DNA from: an uncultured Coriobacteriaceae bacterium
GTDB taxonomy: Bacteria; Actinomycetota; Coriobacteriia; Coriobacteriales; Eggerthellaceae
Assembly: GCA_902768975.1 (NCBI GenBank)
Contig: CACXMZ010000009.1
Coordinates: 1 to 64,000, forward strand
Length of the DNA: 64,000 nucleotides
Direction: 5' to 3'
Shown here: one piece after another, positions 34,329-44,158 of the stretch
How the letters are laid out: every line of letters starts with the position of its first letter
Position numbering within the stretch: position 1 is the first letter of the stretch
Notes under the pieces: model-generated
What the model was told of the DNA's origin: nothing
Database searches by the model: none
The model's input: only the letters and a program-made list of their open reading frames with translations
Position numbers and translations under genes: made by a program

Positions 34329-34430
34329 GAGACATTTCTGTGAGCTTTTTGATGAGTGTTTGTTGACCTTTCTGCGGAGCAATTGGAGACCTTTTTGAGA
34401 CCTTTTGGTTGAGTAATCTGAGACCTTTTG
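34329..34430 (+). repeat. Array of degenerate GAGACCTTTT repeats with ~11-bp period
   Basis: Clear copies start at 34386, 34397 and 34420; weaker ones at 34329, 34342, 34363, and traces at 34354 and 34409. Gaps are 11 or 12 bp or twice that, so the copies lie on one face of the helix. It fills most of the 416-bp gene-free gap before rpsF, between a terminator and the rpsF promoter. Confidence 0.6.
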
Positions 34431-34508
34431 TGCGTATGCTGGGTGTACTGCGGTATTCGTTGTGCAAACAGCTTGTGGTGCAAACGTGAAGTTTTGACAA
34501 GGGCTTTC

Positions 34509-34537
34509 TTGCATACGGGTATCGGGTTTGCTACTAT
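34509..34537 (+). promoter_or_regulatory. Promoter of the rpsF-ssb-rpsR-rplI operon
   Basis: -35 TTGCAT (34509-34514), 17-bp spacer, -10 TACTAT (34532-34537). A TTGACA at 34494 might serve a second, overlapping promoter. Confidence 0.65.
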
Positions 34538-34609
34538 ACCCAAGCTATTCCTGCTTCGGGTTAAGTAAGCTTCATCGCCCGAAGCCGTAAGTCCAGAGGA
34601 GGTGAGCTG

Positions 34610-34903
34610 ATGAAGTCTTATGAACTGCTGTATTTTATGGCACCGTCGTCCGACGAAGAAGTCCGCGTAGCTGTTTCCAACCGCATCGAAAGCACCCTTA
34701 CTGAAATGGGTGGCACGATCGACAACGTCGAAGAGTGGGGCAAGCGCAAGCTGGCTTACGAAGTTGACGGGCTGGCAGAAGGCGACTACGTTCTCGTCGA
34801 TTTCCATGCAGAAGCAAAAAACATTGCTGAACTTGACCGCGTTCTGCGCATTACCGACGCTGTGAAGCGTCACATGATCGTTCATCGCGGCGACCGCAGC
34901 TAA
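34610..34903 (+). CDS. rpsF: 30S ribosomal protein S6
   Basis: 97 residues starting M-K-S-Y-E-L-L-Y-F with the S6 pattern W-G-K-R-K-L-A-Y-E-V-D-G and a C-terminal D-A-V-K-R-H-M. Binds 16S rRNA with S18. A perfect AGGAGGTGA precedes the ATG. First gene of the classical rpsF-ssb-rpsR-rplI operon. Confidence 0.97.
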   Translation: MKSYELLYFMAPSSDEEVRVAVSNRIESTLTEMGGTIDNVEEWGKRKLAYEVDGLAEGDYVLVDFHAEAKNIAELDRVLRITDAVKRHMIVHRGDRS

Positions 34904-34958
34904 ACGATTTATTATTTTTGGCGGTGGTCCCGCCAAGTACGTAGCAAAGGAAGAGACC

Positions 34959-35381
34959 ATGAGCATCAATCGAGTAATTATTAGTGGCAACCTCACGCGT
35001 GACCCTGAACTGCGCCAGACGGCCAGTGGGCTTCCCGTGCTTGGTTTTGGTGTTGCGGTAAACGACCGTAGGAAGAACCAGCAGACGGGCGAATGGGAAG
35101 ACTATCCGAACTTTGTGGACTGCACCATGTTTGGCACCCGTGCCGAAAGTGTTGCGAAGTTCCTGAGCAAGGGCAGCAAGGTTGCAATCGAAGGCAAGCT
35201 CCGCTGGAGCCAGTGGGAGCGCGACGGTCAGAAGCGCAGTAAGATCGAAGTCATCATCGACGAACTTGAATTCATGTCAAGTCGCGAAGGTGGTTCGAAC
35301 GGCGCTTCGGCAACCTATACCGCGCCTCCGGCAGCGCCTGCGGTTAATGCTTCGGTCTATGACGAAGACATTCCCTTCTAG
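34959..35381 (+). CDS. ssb: Single-stranded DNA-binding protein
   Basis: 140 residues: N-R-V-I-I-S-G-N-L-T-R-D-P-E-L-R at the start of the OB fold, a short Gly/Ala/Pro linker, and the acidic tip D-E-D-I-P-F that recruits repair and replication proteins. Placement between rpsF and rpsR is standard. Confidence 0.97.
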   Translation: MSINRVIISGNLTRDPELRQTASGLPVLGFGVAVNDRRKNQQTGEWEDYPNFVDCTMFGTRAESVAKFLSKGSKVAIEGKLRWSQWERDGQKRSKIEVIIDELEFMSSREGGSNGASATYTAPPAAPAVNASVYDEDIPF

Positions 35382-35404
35382 GGAAGAGATAAGAGGTAAG
35401 AACT

Positions 35405-35668
35405 ATGGCCGATTATGTAAAGCAGCCGCGTAAGAAGTATTGCCAATTCTGCAAGGAAGACGCGGGCTACATTGACTACAAAGACACGCAGATGCTGCGC
35501 AAGTTCGTTACCGACCGTGGCAAGATTAAGCCGCGCCGCGTAACGGGCTGCTGCACCCAGCATCAGAGCGACATCGCTAACGCCGTAAAGCGTGCACGCC
35601 AGATGGCTTTGCTGCCGTTTGCTGTGCCTGCCGTAAGCGGCCGTGGCGAACGTAGGCGTCGCGATTAA
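35405..35668 (+). CDS. rpsR: 30S ribosomal protein S18
   Basis: 87 residues with K-K-Y-C-Q-F-C-K near the start (a Cys-containing, C+ type S18), D-Y-K-D, and R-R-V-T-G-C-C-T-x-H-Q. The extra Cys residues could hold zinc, so this may be the zinc-dependent version; that is inference. Confidence 0.96.
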   Translation: MADYVKQPRKKYCQFCKEDAGYIDYKDTQMLRKFVTDRGKIKPRRVTGCCTQHQSDIANAVKRARQMALLPFAVPAVSGRGERRRRD

Positions 35669-35683
35669 GGCAGGGGGTAAAAG

Positions 35684-36373
35684 ATGAAAGTTATTTTGCT
35701 CCAAGAACTGAAGGGCAAGGGCATCGAAGGTGATGTCGTAGATGTGTCCAGCGGTTATGCCAACAACTACTTGCTGCCGAACAACCTTGCCGTGCGCGCC
35801 ACGGAAGGTCAGCTCAAGCAGCTTGAACAGCGCCGCCACAATATTGCCAAGCGCGAAGAAGAGCGCATGGCTGCGGCAAACGAACTGAAGGAAAAGATGG
35901 ACGGCTTGTCCGTGAAAATCGAAGCACGCGTGGGCGAAGAAGGCCAGCTCTTCGGTTCGGTTACCACTCAGCAGATTGCTGCTGCCCTGCTTGAACAGCA
36001 TGGTATTGAAGTGGACAAGAAGCTTATCGACCTGAAGGCCGCCATCAAGACGGCGGGCGAACATGGCGCTGTGGTTTCGCTGCACCGCGACATCAAGAGC
36101 GAAATCAAGCTCGTCGTGGGCGACCCTGAAGCCATCGCTGCTGCCGAAGCCGCTGCCGCTGCTGCTGCCGCCGAAGAAGCTGCTGCTAAGGCTGCCGCTG
36201 CTGAAGCAGAAGCCGCTGCCGCCGCCGCTGCTGAAGCTGCCGAAGCCGAAGAAGTGGCCGAAGAAGCTGAAGCAACGGAAGAAGCTGCTGAAGAAGCTGC
36301 TGAAGCAACCGAAGAGGCTGCCGAAGCTACTGAAGAAGCTGAAGAAGCTGCTGCGGAAGGCGAAGAAGCCTAA
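35684..36373 (+). CDS. rplI: 50S ribosomal protein L9 with long Ala/Glu tail
   Basis: Residues 1 to about 148 are a normal L9: M-K-V-I-L-L-Q-E-L-K-G-K-G, G-Y-A-N-N-Y-L-L-P, and the C-terminal domain ending near V-V-G-D-P-E. A further 80 residues are made almost entirely of Ala and Glu, first Ala-rich, then E-E-A-A-E blocks. L9 is usually about 150 residues, so the tail is extra. It lies in frame with normal codon use and before the operon terminator, so it is part of the gene. Confidence 0.95.
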   Translation: MKVILLQELKGKGIEGDVVDVSSGYANNYLLPNNLAVRATEGQLKQLEQRRHNIAKREEERMAAANELKEKMDGLSVKIEARVGEEGQLFGSVTTQQIAAALLEQHGIEVDKKLIDLKAAIKTAGEHGAVVSLHRDIKSEIKLVVGDPEAIAAAEAAAAAAAAEEAAAKAAAAEAEAAAAAAAEAAEAEEVAEEAEATEEAAEEAAEATEEAAEATEEAEEAAAEGEEA

Positions 36374-36396
36374 GGCATCGCTGCTAGCTAAAAAAT

Positions 36397-36423
36397 CTTT
36401 TCCACCGCTGCGGTGGTGGAAAG
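36397..36423 (+). other. Hairpin after rplI
   Basis: CTTTTCCACCGC / CGGTGGTGGAAAG forms a near-perfect stem with almost no loop. May act with the terminator that follows. Confidence 0.5.
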
Positions 36424-36428
36424 TGTTG

Positions 36429-36470
36429 AAAACCCCTCCTTTGCACAGGTAAAAGCACGGAGGGGTTTTT
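36429..36470 (+). terminator. Intrinsic terminator of the rpsF operon
   Basis: AACCCCTCC (36431-36439) pairs with GGAGGGGTT (36459-36467) and ends in a five-T run. Confidence 0.85.
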
Positions 36471-36590
36471 GCATCTATGTGGATAAAAAACTGGCTGCTT
36501 TTCGACCATAAAAAATGCACATGACCTGCGCTTTTTATGCGTTAGGATAGGGACACGAAAAACTGGCACAAGCAAGAAGAAAGGCAAGTT

Positions 36591-37982
36591 ATGGCGCCAT
36601 ACGAAGACACGCGAGCAAATTCCGCACAAAAAGAAATTCCCCAAAACATCGAAGCAGAAAAGTCGGCATTGGCAGCTTGTATGCTCAGCCAGAATGCCTT
36701 GGACGAAATTACCACGCGCCTCGTGCCCGAAAACTTCTTCCGCCCAGCGCATCAGCTTATCTTCGCAGGCATTATGGACCTGCATACGCGCAACCTTCCC
36801 GTCGACCAAATTTCCTTGGCCGAAAACCTCCGCGCTTCGGGGCAGCTGGAAGCCGCTGGTGGCAAAACCTACCTGCTCGAATTGGCGGACAATAGCTTTG
36901 CGCTTACCAATTGGCTCACCCACGCCGACATTGTTAAGCGCACGTCGGTCTTGCGCGAACTCATTTATGCCTCGGCCGAAATTACCGCCCTTGCCTACGA
37001 CGCACCCGACAACCTCGACGAAGTGGTTGAAGAAGCAGAAAAGTCGCTCTTCAAAGTTACGGAAAAGCGCGTGTCTTCTTCTTTCGCTCAGATCGACACC
37101 CTGCTTGAAAGTGCCTTTGCTGAAATAACGACGCTCGCGGAACAGAAGAGCCACATGGCCGGTGTGCCCACTGGCTTCAAGGACGCCGACGCCCTCTTCC
37201 ATGGCTTCCGTCCGGGTGACCTTATTATTTTGGCGGCACGCCCTGGCGTCGGTAAAACGGCACTCGCCCTAAACATGGCGGTGAACGCTGCCAAGGCTGG
37301 CGTGCCTACCACCTTCTTCAGCTTGGAAATGAGCGCGTCGCAGCTGGTCCAGCGTATCATGTGTTCTGAAGCAAAAATCGACCTCGCAAAGGTGCGCAAC
37401 GGCTTCATGGTTGAACAGGACTGGCAGGCCTTGGCCGACGCCATTGGCCGCCTTTCCCAGCTCGAACTCTACATCGACGACACCCCAGGGCTTTCTATTT
37501 TGGAAGCGCGTGCCAAAGCACGCCGCGAATTGCGCGACAAGAAACAGGGCTTCATCGTGGTTGACTACTTGCAGCTCATGAACCCGCCCGCCACGCGCAG
37601 GCAAGACAGCCGCGCTGTTGAAGTGGGCGAAATTTCACGTGGCTTGAAGGTGCTCGCCAAAGAAATGGGCATGCCTGTTCTGGCGCTTTCCCAGCTTTCC
37701 CGTGCGGTTGAACAGCGTGGCAAAAGAGACAAGCGCCCGCAGCTTTCCGACCTGCGCGAATCGGGCTCTATCGAACAGGACGCCGACATTGTTATGTTTA
37801 TCGACCGTTCGCTTAACCAGATGGAAGCCGAGGAAGACGGCCGCCCTGAAGCGGGCACGGCTAACCTTATTGTGGCAAAGCACCGTAATGGCCCCACGCG
37901 CGACATTACGCTTTCTTGGACGCCCGAATCAACCACGTTTGGTGACTACTTCGACACATCGCGCTACGCGGGTGCCGTGTAA
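36591..37982 (+). CDS. dnaB: Replicative DNA helicase DnaB
   Basis: Hexameric helicase that opens the replication fork. N-terminal domain I-E-A-E-K-S-A-L-A-A-C-M-L, Walker A A-A-R-P-G-V-G-K-T near residue 213-221, F-S-L-E-M-S, D-Y-L-Q-L-M Walker B, and L-R-E-S-G-S-I-E-Q-D-A-D near the C-terminus. 463 residues, no intein. Lies after rplI as in many Gram-positives but behind a terminator, so separately transcribed. Confidence 0.97.
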   Translation: MAPYEDTRANSAQKEIPQNIEAEKSALAACMLSQNALDEITTRLVPENFFRPAHQLIFAGIMDLHTRNLPVDQISLAENLRASGQLEAAGGKTYLLELADNSFALTNWLTHADIVKRTSVLRELIYASAEITALAYDAPDNLDEVVEEAEKSLFKVTEKRVSSSFAQIDTLLESAFAEITTLAEQKSHMAGVPTGFKDADALFHGFRPGDLIILAARPGVGKTALALNMAVNAAKAGVPTTFFSLEMSASQLVQRIMCSEAKIDLAKVRNGFMVEQDWQALADAIGRLSQLELYIDDTPGLSILEARAKARRELRDKKQGFIVVDYLQLMNPPATRRQDSRAVEVGEISRGLKVLAKEMGMPVLALSQLSRAVEQRGKRDKRPQLSDLRESGSIEQDADIVMFIDRSLNQMEAEEDGRPEAGTANLIVAKHRNGPTRDITLSWTPESTTFGDYFDTSRYAGAV

Positions 37983-38035
37983 GCCGGCGCAAGTCTTACA
38001 CTAACGCTTGAATAATCAAGGCTGAGCAGGAGTAT

Positions 38036-39301
38036 ATGGGTAAACGAATCACATTCCTTCATGCGGCGGACCTTCACCTGGGTGCGCCCATGCGTGGCCT
38101 GCGAGCGCTTTCGGAAAAGTGGGCAAGCCGCGTGGCGGAAGCCATCCCTGAAGCCTTCGACAGCTTGGTCGAAGCGGCCATCGAACGCGAAGTGGACTTC
38201 GTCATTCTTGCGGGCGACATCTTTGACCAAGCCCAGCCTTCGTATGCAAATTACCTGCGCTTCGCCGCGGGCCTCGCGCGCCTCGACGCCGCGGGTATCC
38301 CGAGTTATTTGTGCACGGGAAACCACGACCCCTACGTGAGCTGGCGTACCGACCTCGTGGACCTGCCACCAAGCACCCATATGTTTCCTGCTGAAAAGCC
38401 CGGCTTTGCGGTGTTCGAAAAGGTGGGGGAGCCACTCGCGCTGTTGGGCGGGCGCGGTTTTTACCATAAGGTATTCGAAGCGGGCGCAAACATTGCCGAA
38501 GGCATTAGCCGCAGGGCGGCGCAGGAAGCCTGCGGGGTGAACGCCCCCTTTGCCGTGGGTGTTATTCACACAGGCCTTAACCTGGACGTAAACAAGGCGC
38601 CCGTTAACCCCAGGGACCTGCTGCGAAGCGAAATGGACTACTGGGCGCTCGGGCATATTCACCAGCCTTGGGTGGACGACCAGGACGACCCGCATATCGT
38701 CTTTTCTGGCTGCATCCAGGGGCGCGACGTAAACGAAGCGGGCGCGCGTGGCTGCTACCTGGTTACCCTTGAAGAAGGGAAGTCCAACCATATCGAGTTT
38801 CTTTCTTTGGCAAGCATCGTGTGGCAAACGCTTAATGTGGACGTGTCCGCCTGCCAGACGGTCGACGAAATTGCTACTGAAGCGAGCAAGGAACTGTTCC
38901 GTGCCAACGCACAAGCTCAGTGCGACAGTATGGTGGTGCGCCTGCGCTTGGTGGGGCAAACGCCGCTCCATGGCATCTTGCAAGAGCCAGGAATCTTGAG
39001 CGACATGCGCGACCAAATCAACGCGGCCCATTCCACTTTCTTCTGCGACAGTTTGCGCGACGCCACAAAAGCCCCCTGGGACAAAGACGCCCTTCTAGTG
39101 GAAGGCTTGTTCCCAGCGGTGCTTCTTGAAACCGCGGAACGCATAAAGGCCAATGAAGGTGAAACCCTGCGCTATATCCAAGACGAATTCTTGCAGCGCG
39201 ACTTGAAGCTTCCCCATGGCCTACACGAACAATGCGAAAGCATGCAAGACAAGGCCAGCGAAATCGCGCTCGACATTTTGCGCTGCGAGGTGGGTCAATG
39301 A
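38036..39301 (+). CDS. yhaO: SbcD/YhaO-type metallophosphoesterase (DNA repair exonuclease)
   Basis: Calcineurin-like nuclease: H-A-A-D-L-H-L-G at residues 9-16, G-D-I-F-D near 61-65, G-N-H-D near 97-100, V-I-H-T-G and G-H-I-H-Q. These are the metal ligands of the Mre11/SbcD fold. 421 residues. The stop overlaps the next start (ATGA), so the two proteins are coupled and should form an Mre11-Rad50-like pair, as in YhaO-YhaN of Bacillus. Confidence 0.9.
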   Translation: MGKRITFLHAADLHLGAPMRGLRALSEKWASRVAEAIPEAFDSLVEAAIEREVDFVILAGDIFDQAQPSYANYLRFAAGLARLDAAGIPSYLCTGNHDPYVSWRTDLVDLPPSTHMFPAEKPGFAVFEKVGEPLALLGGRGFYHKVFEAGANIAEGISRRAAQEACGVNAPFAVGVIHTGLNLDVNKAPVNPRDLLRSEMDYWALGHIHQPWVDDQDDPHIVFSGCIQGRDVNEAGARGCYLVTLEEGKSNHIEFLSLASIVWQTLNVDVSACQTVDEIATEASKELFRANAQAQCDSMVVRLRLVGQTPLHGILQEPGILSDMRDQINAAHSTFFCDSLRDATKAPWDKDALLVEGLFPAVLLETAERIKANEGETLRYIQDEFLQRDLKLPHGLHEQCESMQDKASEIALDILRCEVGQ

Positions 39302-41499
39302 ACAAGCCTCGTAAAGCATTCGGAACTCACTATTTGCAGCGCGTGCACATCGACGCCTTTGGCGCATTCTTCCAGCGCAACATCGGGCCATTTTCTGAAG
39401 GCATGAACTTAGTCTATGGCGCCAACGAAGCAGGGAAGACAACCGCAAGTACCTTTATTGGAGGCGTTCTGTTTGGCTGGCCCGACGCTCGCGGTTCGCG
39501 CAATGCCTACCGGCCTGCGGGGGCTCATCGGGCGGGTTCACTTACCTTTGAAGCGCGCGAAGGGCTCGCCGCTTCCGCCATTGAATGTAGGCGCGAAAGG
39601 AACGCGGGCGGCATCATGCCCGACCCGAACCCTGCCGTGCTTGCCGACATCGACGAAGCTACCTATCGCACGATTTTCTCTTTGAATTCCGACGAACTGC
39701 TGGACCTTGGCCGGGGCACCGACATTACCGCCCACCTTTTAACGGCGGGTGCCGGTACGGCAGTTTCGCCTGCTCATGCGCTTGCAGAAATTCAGGGGCG
39801 CATTAATAATTGCCTTTCGAATTCCGCCCAGTACCCCAATGCCATTCCTCGAATTGAAGGGGAACGGGAAGGGGTGCGTGAAGCCCTTGAAGCGGCGGCT
39901 GAAGAAGCGCAAGTATTTAAGAAGGAAGCGCGCGAATACGAAGAATTGGCACCGCGTCTTGAAGCCATGAAGCTTCAACTGGCAGAAAAGAATGAACAGC
40001 TTGAACACCTGGCGGCGCAGGGTAAGGTAATAGAAGGCTTGCTCGAAGAACGCGAACGCCTGGAAGCAGAACATGCCAAGGTGCTTGCCCAGGAAGCAAA
40101 ACTTTCCCAGCAGCCCGAAAGCCGCACAGAAGCATTCCCTGTTGGAATCGATCCCACGCGAGCACGGGCCCTGCGGGAAGAAATCGAAGACTTGCTCGTG
40201 CGCCAGTCGCAGCTTGAAAGCGACGTGCAGCACGCCGAAGACAACTACGCACAAGCCAAGGCGCATTTTGCTGCACTCGCACAGAGTGGTGCCCACCTGC
40301 GCCAGCAGCAAGCCGAAGCCCAGAAGCGGCGCTTTGCTTCGGTGGCAAGCATCGCCCTGCCGGCAATATTTGCCCTCGCGGCATTCCTTATGTTTATGCT
40401 GCGGCGCGACTCAAACGACTTGGCACCCCTCGTTGCCGCCATCGTGTTCGCCCTCGCGGCGGTACTTTGCGCTTTCCTCGTGCCCACGCTTCTTATGCGG
40501 GGCGGTGGGCAGCGTTCTGCAGAAGAGCAAAGCATTGAAGATGCCACGAATGACTTGAGCAAGGCCGAACAACAAATGTCCGCAGCGGCTGAAAAGCAGG
40601 ACACCTTTGCTGCCCAGGTTGCCCAAAGCCTGGAAGCAGCGGGCCTTGCCCTGGCAGACGGCGACCTGCGTTATGCGCGTGCCTTGCTTGACGACATGCG
40701 CGAAGCCCAAAGCGCCCAGCAGGTTTTTGAAGAACAGCGCAATAATGTGTGCGCTACGCGAGCAAGTCTCGACGCCAACCGCGCCCGCAATGCGCAACTT
40801 TTGCACGAAGCCTATGCAAGCCTGGGTTACGAAGAGCAGGTTTCACTTGGGCACATTCAGGCACGTGTTCAGCAAGAAAGCGCCAGGCGCCAGGAATTGA
40901 GCAACGAAGTCACGGAGCTTTCGCAGCGCATGGGCCAGCTTCAGAAGGACCTCGAACGCGCTGAACACCTGCAAGACTTCGACCGCCTGAAGCTTGAAGA
41001 TGCGCAACTTGCAACGCGTTTGAAAGACACGAAAAAGGAGCTCGCCCAGCTGTTGGTGGTGCGCCAGCTACTCGAGCAATCCATTGCCGCCTGGGAAGAC
41101 AAAAGCCAGCCGGAAGTTTACAAAAAAGCGGGGGAACTCATGGCCCTTATGACGGGTGGCGCTTGGGTGGAAGTGCGCATGGGTGCGCAGGAACACATAG
41201 AAGTGGTCGACGCCTTCGGCCAGTCGCGCGAGCCGCAGTTCCTTTCCTTGGGCACCTGCCAGCAGCTCTACCTTGCCTTGCGCATAGCCTTGCTCATGAC
41301 GGCAGAAAACGTAGGGCGCTCCATTCCCATTTTGGCAGACGACATCCTCGTTAACTTCGACGCCTGCCGCCGCGTGGGAGCCGTTTCTGCCTTGCAGGAA
41401 CTTTCGAAGGTGCGCCAGGTTATCGTTTTTACCTGCCATGAAGAAGTGAAGCAGCTCATGCTAAGCACCTGCGAAGAACTAAATGTAGTGGAACTGTAG
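39298..41499 (+). CDS. yhaN: YhaN-type AAA ATPase with coiled coil and two membrane helices
   Basis: SMC/Rad50-like ATPase. Walker A G-A-N-E-A-G-K-T-T at residues 41-49, Q-loop region, long heptad-rich coiled coils either side, and near the C-terminus S-L-G-T-C-Q-Q-L-Y-L-A (signature) and L-A-D-D-I-L-V-N-F-D (Walker B). In the middle, two hydrophobic segments (about residues 346-368 and 377-402) would put the hinge in the membrane, as in Bacillus YhaN. 733 residues from ATG 39298. Works with the upstream nuclease; the exact DNA substrate is unknown. Confidence 0.88.
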   Translation: MNKPRKAFGTHYLQRVHIDAFGAFFQRNIGPFSEGMNLVYGANEAGKTTASTFIGGVLFGWPDARGSRNAYRPAGAHRAGSLTFEAREGLAASAIECRRERNAGGIMPDPNPAVLADIDEATYRTIFSLNSDELLDLGRGTDITAHLLTAGAGTAVSPAHALAEIQGRINNCLSNSAQYPNAIPRIEGEREGVREALEAAAEEAQVFKKEAREYEELAPRLEAMKLQLAEKNEQLEHLAAQGKVIEGLLEERERLEAEHAKVLAQEAKLSQQPESRTEAFPVGIDPTRARALREEIEDLLVRQSQLESDVQHAEDNYAQAKAHFAALAQSGAHLRQQQAEAQKRRFASVASIALPAIFALAAFLMFMLRRDSNDLAPLVAAIVFALAAVLCAFLVPTLLMRGGGQRSAEEQSIEDATNDLSKAEQQMSAAAEKQDTFAAQVAQSLEAAGLALADGDLRYARALLDDMREAQSAQQVFEEQRNNVCATRASLDANRARNAQLLHEAYASLGYEEQVSLGHIQARVQQESARRQELSNEVTELSQRMGQLQKDLERAEHLQDFDRLKLEDAQLATRLKDTKKELAQLLVVRQLLEQSIAAWEDKSQPEVYKKAGELMALMTGGAWVEVRMGAQEHIEVVDAFGQSREPQFLSLGTCQQLYLALRIALLMTAENVGRSIPILADDILVNFDACRRVGAVSALQELSKVRQVIVFTCHEEVKQLMLSTCEELNVVEL

Positions 41500-41567
41500 T
41501 GTGCCCTGTGCTAAATATGGGGGAACTGTACTACAATATCTTGGTTTGATTTACGAAAGGACCGCGC

Positions 41568-42863
41568 ATGCCATCAACAGTGCTTGTGGGCGCCCAATGG
41601 GGCGACGAAGGTAAAGGTAAAATTACCGACCTTATTTCTTCCGACTACGACTACGTCGTGCGTTTCCAAGGCGGGAACAACGCGGGGCATACCGTTATTG
41701 CCGACGGTAAAAAACTTGCTTTGCGCTTGACGCCTTCGGGTGTAATGAGCCCCCACTGCGTGCCCGTCATTGGCAATGGCGTGGTGGTGGACCCGCGCGT
41801 CTTGGCAAGCGAAATGGACATGCTGGCTGAAAATGGCATCTCAACTGAAAAGCTTGTTATTAGTTGCGACGCCCATGTCATTATGCCCTACCACATTGCC
41901 CTCGACGGCGCCCAGGAAATGCGCTTGGGCAAGCATGAAATCGGCACGACGAAAAACGGCATCGGCCCGGCTTACAAAGACAAGGCAGGGCGCACGGGCA
42001 TTCGCATTCAGGACTTGCTCGACGAAAAGATCTTCCGCGAAAAGCTCGAAACTGCCCTTGAATACAAGAACCAGGTGCTCGAAAAGATTTATGGGCTGCC
42101 CACCTTTACGGTCGACCAGATTCTGGAAGAGTACCTGCCCTATGCCGACCTTATTCGCCCGCATATGGCAGAAACGGCCCAGCTGCTCAACGAAGCCCTG
42201 CGTGCCGAAAAGAACATCCTCTTCGAAGGCGCCCAAGGCACCTTGCTCGACATCGACCATGGCACCTATCCCTTCGTTACCAGTTCCAGCTGCTGCGCGG
42301 GTGGCGCACCCACGGGCAGCGGGGTGGGGCCCAAGGCTATTACGAAGGTGCTGGGCATTACCAAGGCTTACATCACGCGCGTGGGTTCGGGCCCATTCCC
42401 CACGGAACTCAAGGACGAAACGGGCGAACTGCTCGGCCAAGTGGGCGGTGAATTCGGCGTGGTAACGGGGCGCAAGCGTCGCTGCGGCTGGTTCGACGCG
42501 GTTATCGCGCGCTACGCTGCCGACGTGAACAGCCTCACCGACATTGCCCTTACCAAGCTCGACGTGCTTTCGGCTGTGGACACTATTAAGGTGTGCGTGG
42601 CTTACGAAGCCGACGGCGTGCGTTACGACTATTTCCCCATGCAGCATTCGGTTATTTATCCGAAAAACGTGACACCCATCTACGAAGAACTGCCCGGCTG
42701 GAAGGGCGAAGACATTACGGCTTGTCGTAGCTTCGAAGACCTTCCCGCTAATGCGCAGGCCTACGTTGAATACCTGGAAGCAAAGATTGGCGTGCCCATG
42801 AGCATTATCGCCGTGGGCCCAGACCGTGAACAAACTATCTTTAGAGGTTGGAGTTCTCGATGA
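41568..42863 (+). CDS. purA: Adenylosuccinate synthetase
   Basis: Joins IMP and aspartate with GTP on the way to [14 protein letters not shown] at residues 8-18 and N-N-A-G-H-T near 38-43 hold the catalytic Asp and His; R-K-R-R-C-G-W-F-D is the later signature. 431 residues. The stop overlaps the purD start (ATGA). Confidence 0.97.
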   Translation: MPSTVLVGAQWGDEGKGKITDLISSDYDYVVRFQGGNNAGHTVIADGKKLALRLTPSGVMSPHCVPVIGNGVVVDPRVLASEMDMLAENGISTEKLVISCDAHVIMPYHIALDGAQEMRLGKHEIGTTKNGIGPAYKDKAGRTGIRIQDLLDEKIFREKLETALEYKNQVLEKIYGLPTFTVDQILEEYLPYADLIRPHMAETAQLLNEALRAEKNILFEGAQGTLLDIDHGTYPFVTSSSCCAGGAPTGSGVGPKAITKVLGITKAYITRVGSGPFPTELKDETGELLGQVGGEFGVVTGRKRRCGWFDAVIARYAADVNSLTDIALTKLDVLSAVDTIKVCVAYEADGVRYDYFPMQHSVIYPKNVTPIYEELPGWKGEDITACRSFEDLPANAQAYVEYLEAKIGVPMSIIAVGPDREQTIFRGWSSR

Positions 42864-44152
42864 ACATAGCAGTACTTGGTAGTGGCGGGCGCGAGCATGC
42901 CATTTGTTGGGCGCTTGCAAAGTCGCCCAAGACCGAAACCCTTTTCGCCATTCCTGGCAATGGGGGCACGGCTGCTGTTGCTGAAAACGTGGCCAGCTTG
43001 GACATTTGCGACGCCGAAGCCCTGGTAGGTTTTGCCCAGGACCGCAACATCGACTTGGTGGTCATTGGTCCGGAAGCTCCGCTCGTGGCAGGCATGGCCG
43101 ACGCCCTGCGTGGTGCCGGCATTGCCGTCTTTGGGCCCGACGCCCAGGGTGCCGCCCTGGAAGGGAGCAAGACGGTCGCCAAGGAATTCATGGACGCTAA
43201 CCATATTCCCACGGCAGCCTATGGCAGCTTCACCAGTGAAGTGGAAGCTATCAATTATGCACGCCAGCTGGGTGCGCCCCTGGTTGTGAAGGCCGACGGC
43301 CTTGCAGCGGGTAAGGGCGTTATCGTGGCCGAAGAATTAGACACGGCCGAAGACGCTATTCGCATGTGCTTTGAAGGCGAATTCGGTGAAGCGGGCAACC
43401 GCGTGGTGGTCGAAGAATGCCTCACGGGTCCCGAATGTTCGCTCCTTGCTTTCGTCACAGACGGCAAGGCGTTTTGCATGGCAACCGCCCAGGACCACAA
43501 GCGCGCCTACAACGGCGACATGGGTCCCAACACGGGTGGCATGGGCGTGTATTCACCGGTACCCATCGTGACCGAAGAAGAAATGGCCACCATGGTGCGC
43601 GTGATGGAAGAATCGGCTGCGGCAACAGCTCGCGCTCCGTTTGAAAACGACTACCGCGGTGTGCTCTATGGCGGCTTCATGCTCACGCCTGAAGGCCCCA
43701 AGGTGCTGGAATTCAACGCCCGCTTTGGCGACCCTGAAACCCAGGTTATCCTTCCGCGCCTCGAATCCGACTTGGTAAGCATAATGTATGCGGTTGCTAC
43801 GGGCGACACGGCTTCCATCGACCTTCAGTGGTCGCCGCTGTGGGCTGTATGCGTCGTGCTTGCGAGCGAAGGCTACCCTGGAGCCTATGAAAAAGGTAAG
43901 GTCATCCTGGGTGTCGACGAAGCGGAAGCCCTCGAAAATGTGGTGGTCTTCCATGCGGGAACCACGCTCAATGCCGACGGTGAATTGGTTACTGCAGGCG
44001 GCCGCGTTTTGAATGTGGTGGCCATGGGCGAAAGCTTCGACGAAGCGCGCGAACGTGCCTACGAAGCCTGCGAGCTCATTAACTTCGAAGGCAAGCAATA
44101 CCGCACCGACATTGGCGCCAAGGCGGCTGCAGGTCGTTCTTCCTGGGAATAG
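42860..44152 (+). CDS. purD: Phosphoribosylamine-glycine ligase
   Basis: ATP-grasp enzyme of the second purine step. Starts [15 protein letters not shown]; has [20 protein letters not shown] and [10 protein letters not shown]. 430 residues. Translationally coupled to purA. Confidence 0.97.
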   Translation: MNIAVLGSGGREHAICWALAKSPKTETLFAIPGNGGTAAVAENVASLDICDAEALVGFAQDRNIDLVVIGPEAPLVAGMADALRGAGIAVFGPDAQGAALEGSKTVAKEFMDANHIPTAAYGSFTSEVEAINYARQLGAPLVVKADGLAAGKGVIVAEELDTAEDAIRMCFEGEFGEAGNRVVVEECLTGPECSLLAFVTDGKAFCMATAQDHKRAYNGDMGPNTGGMGVYSPVPIVTEEEMATMVRVMEESAAATARAPFENDYRGVLYGGFMLTPEGPKVLEFNARFGDPETQVILPRLESDLVSIMYAVATGDTASIDLQWSPLWAVCVVLASEGYPGAYEKGKVILGVDEAEALENVVVFHAGTTLNADGELVTAGGRVLNVVAMGESFDEARERAYEACELINFEGKQYRTDIGAKAAAGRSSWE

Positions 44153-44158
44153 AAAAGG

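Noticed and set aside
34329-34430. CRISPR array
   Set aside because: Units are 10-12 bp with no spacers of constant length and no cas genes are near.
33746-34996. A 416-codon minus-strand frame across the acidic gene, the repeat array and rpsF
   Set aside because: Runs through a terminator, the repeat array, the rpsF promoter and two genes on the other strand; low-complexity product.
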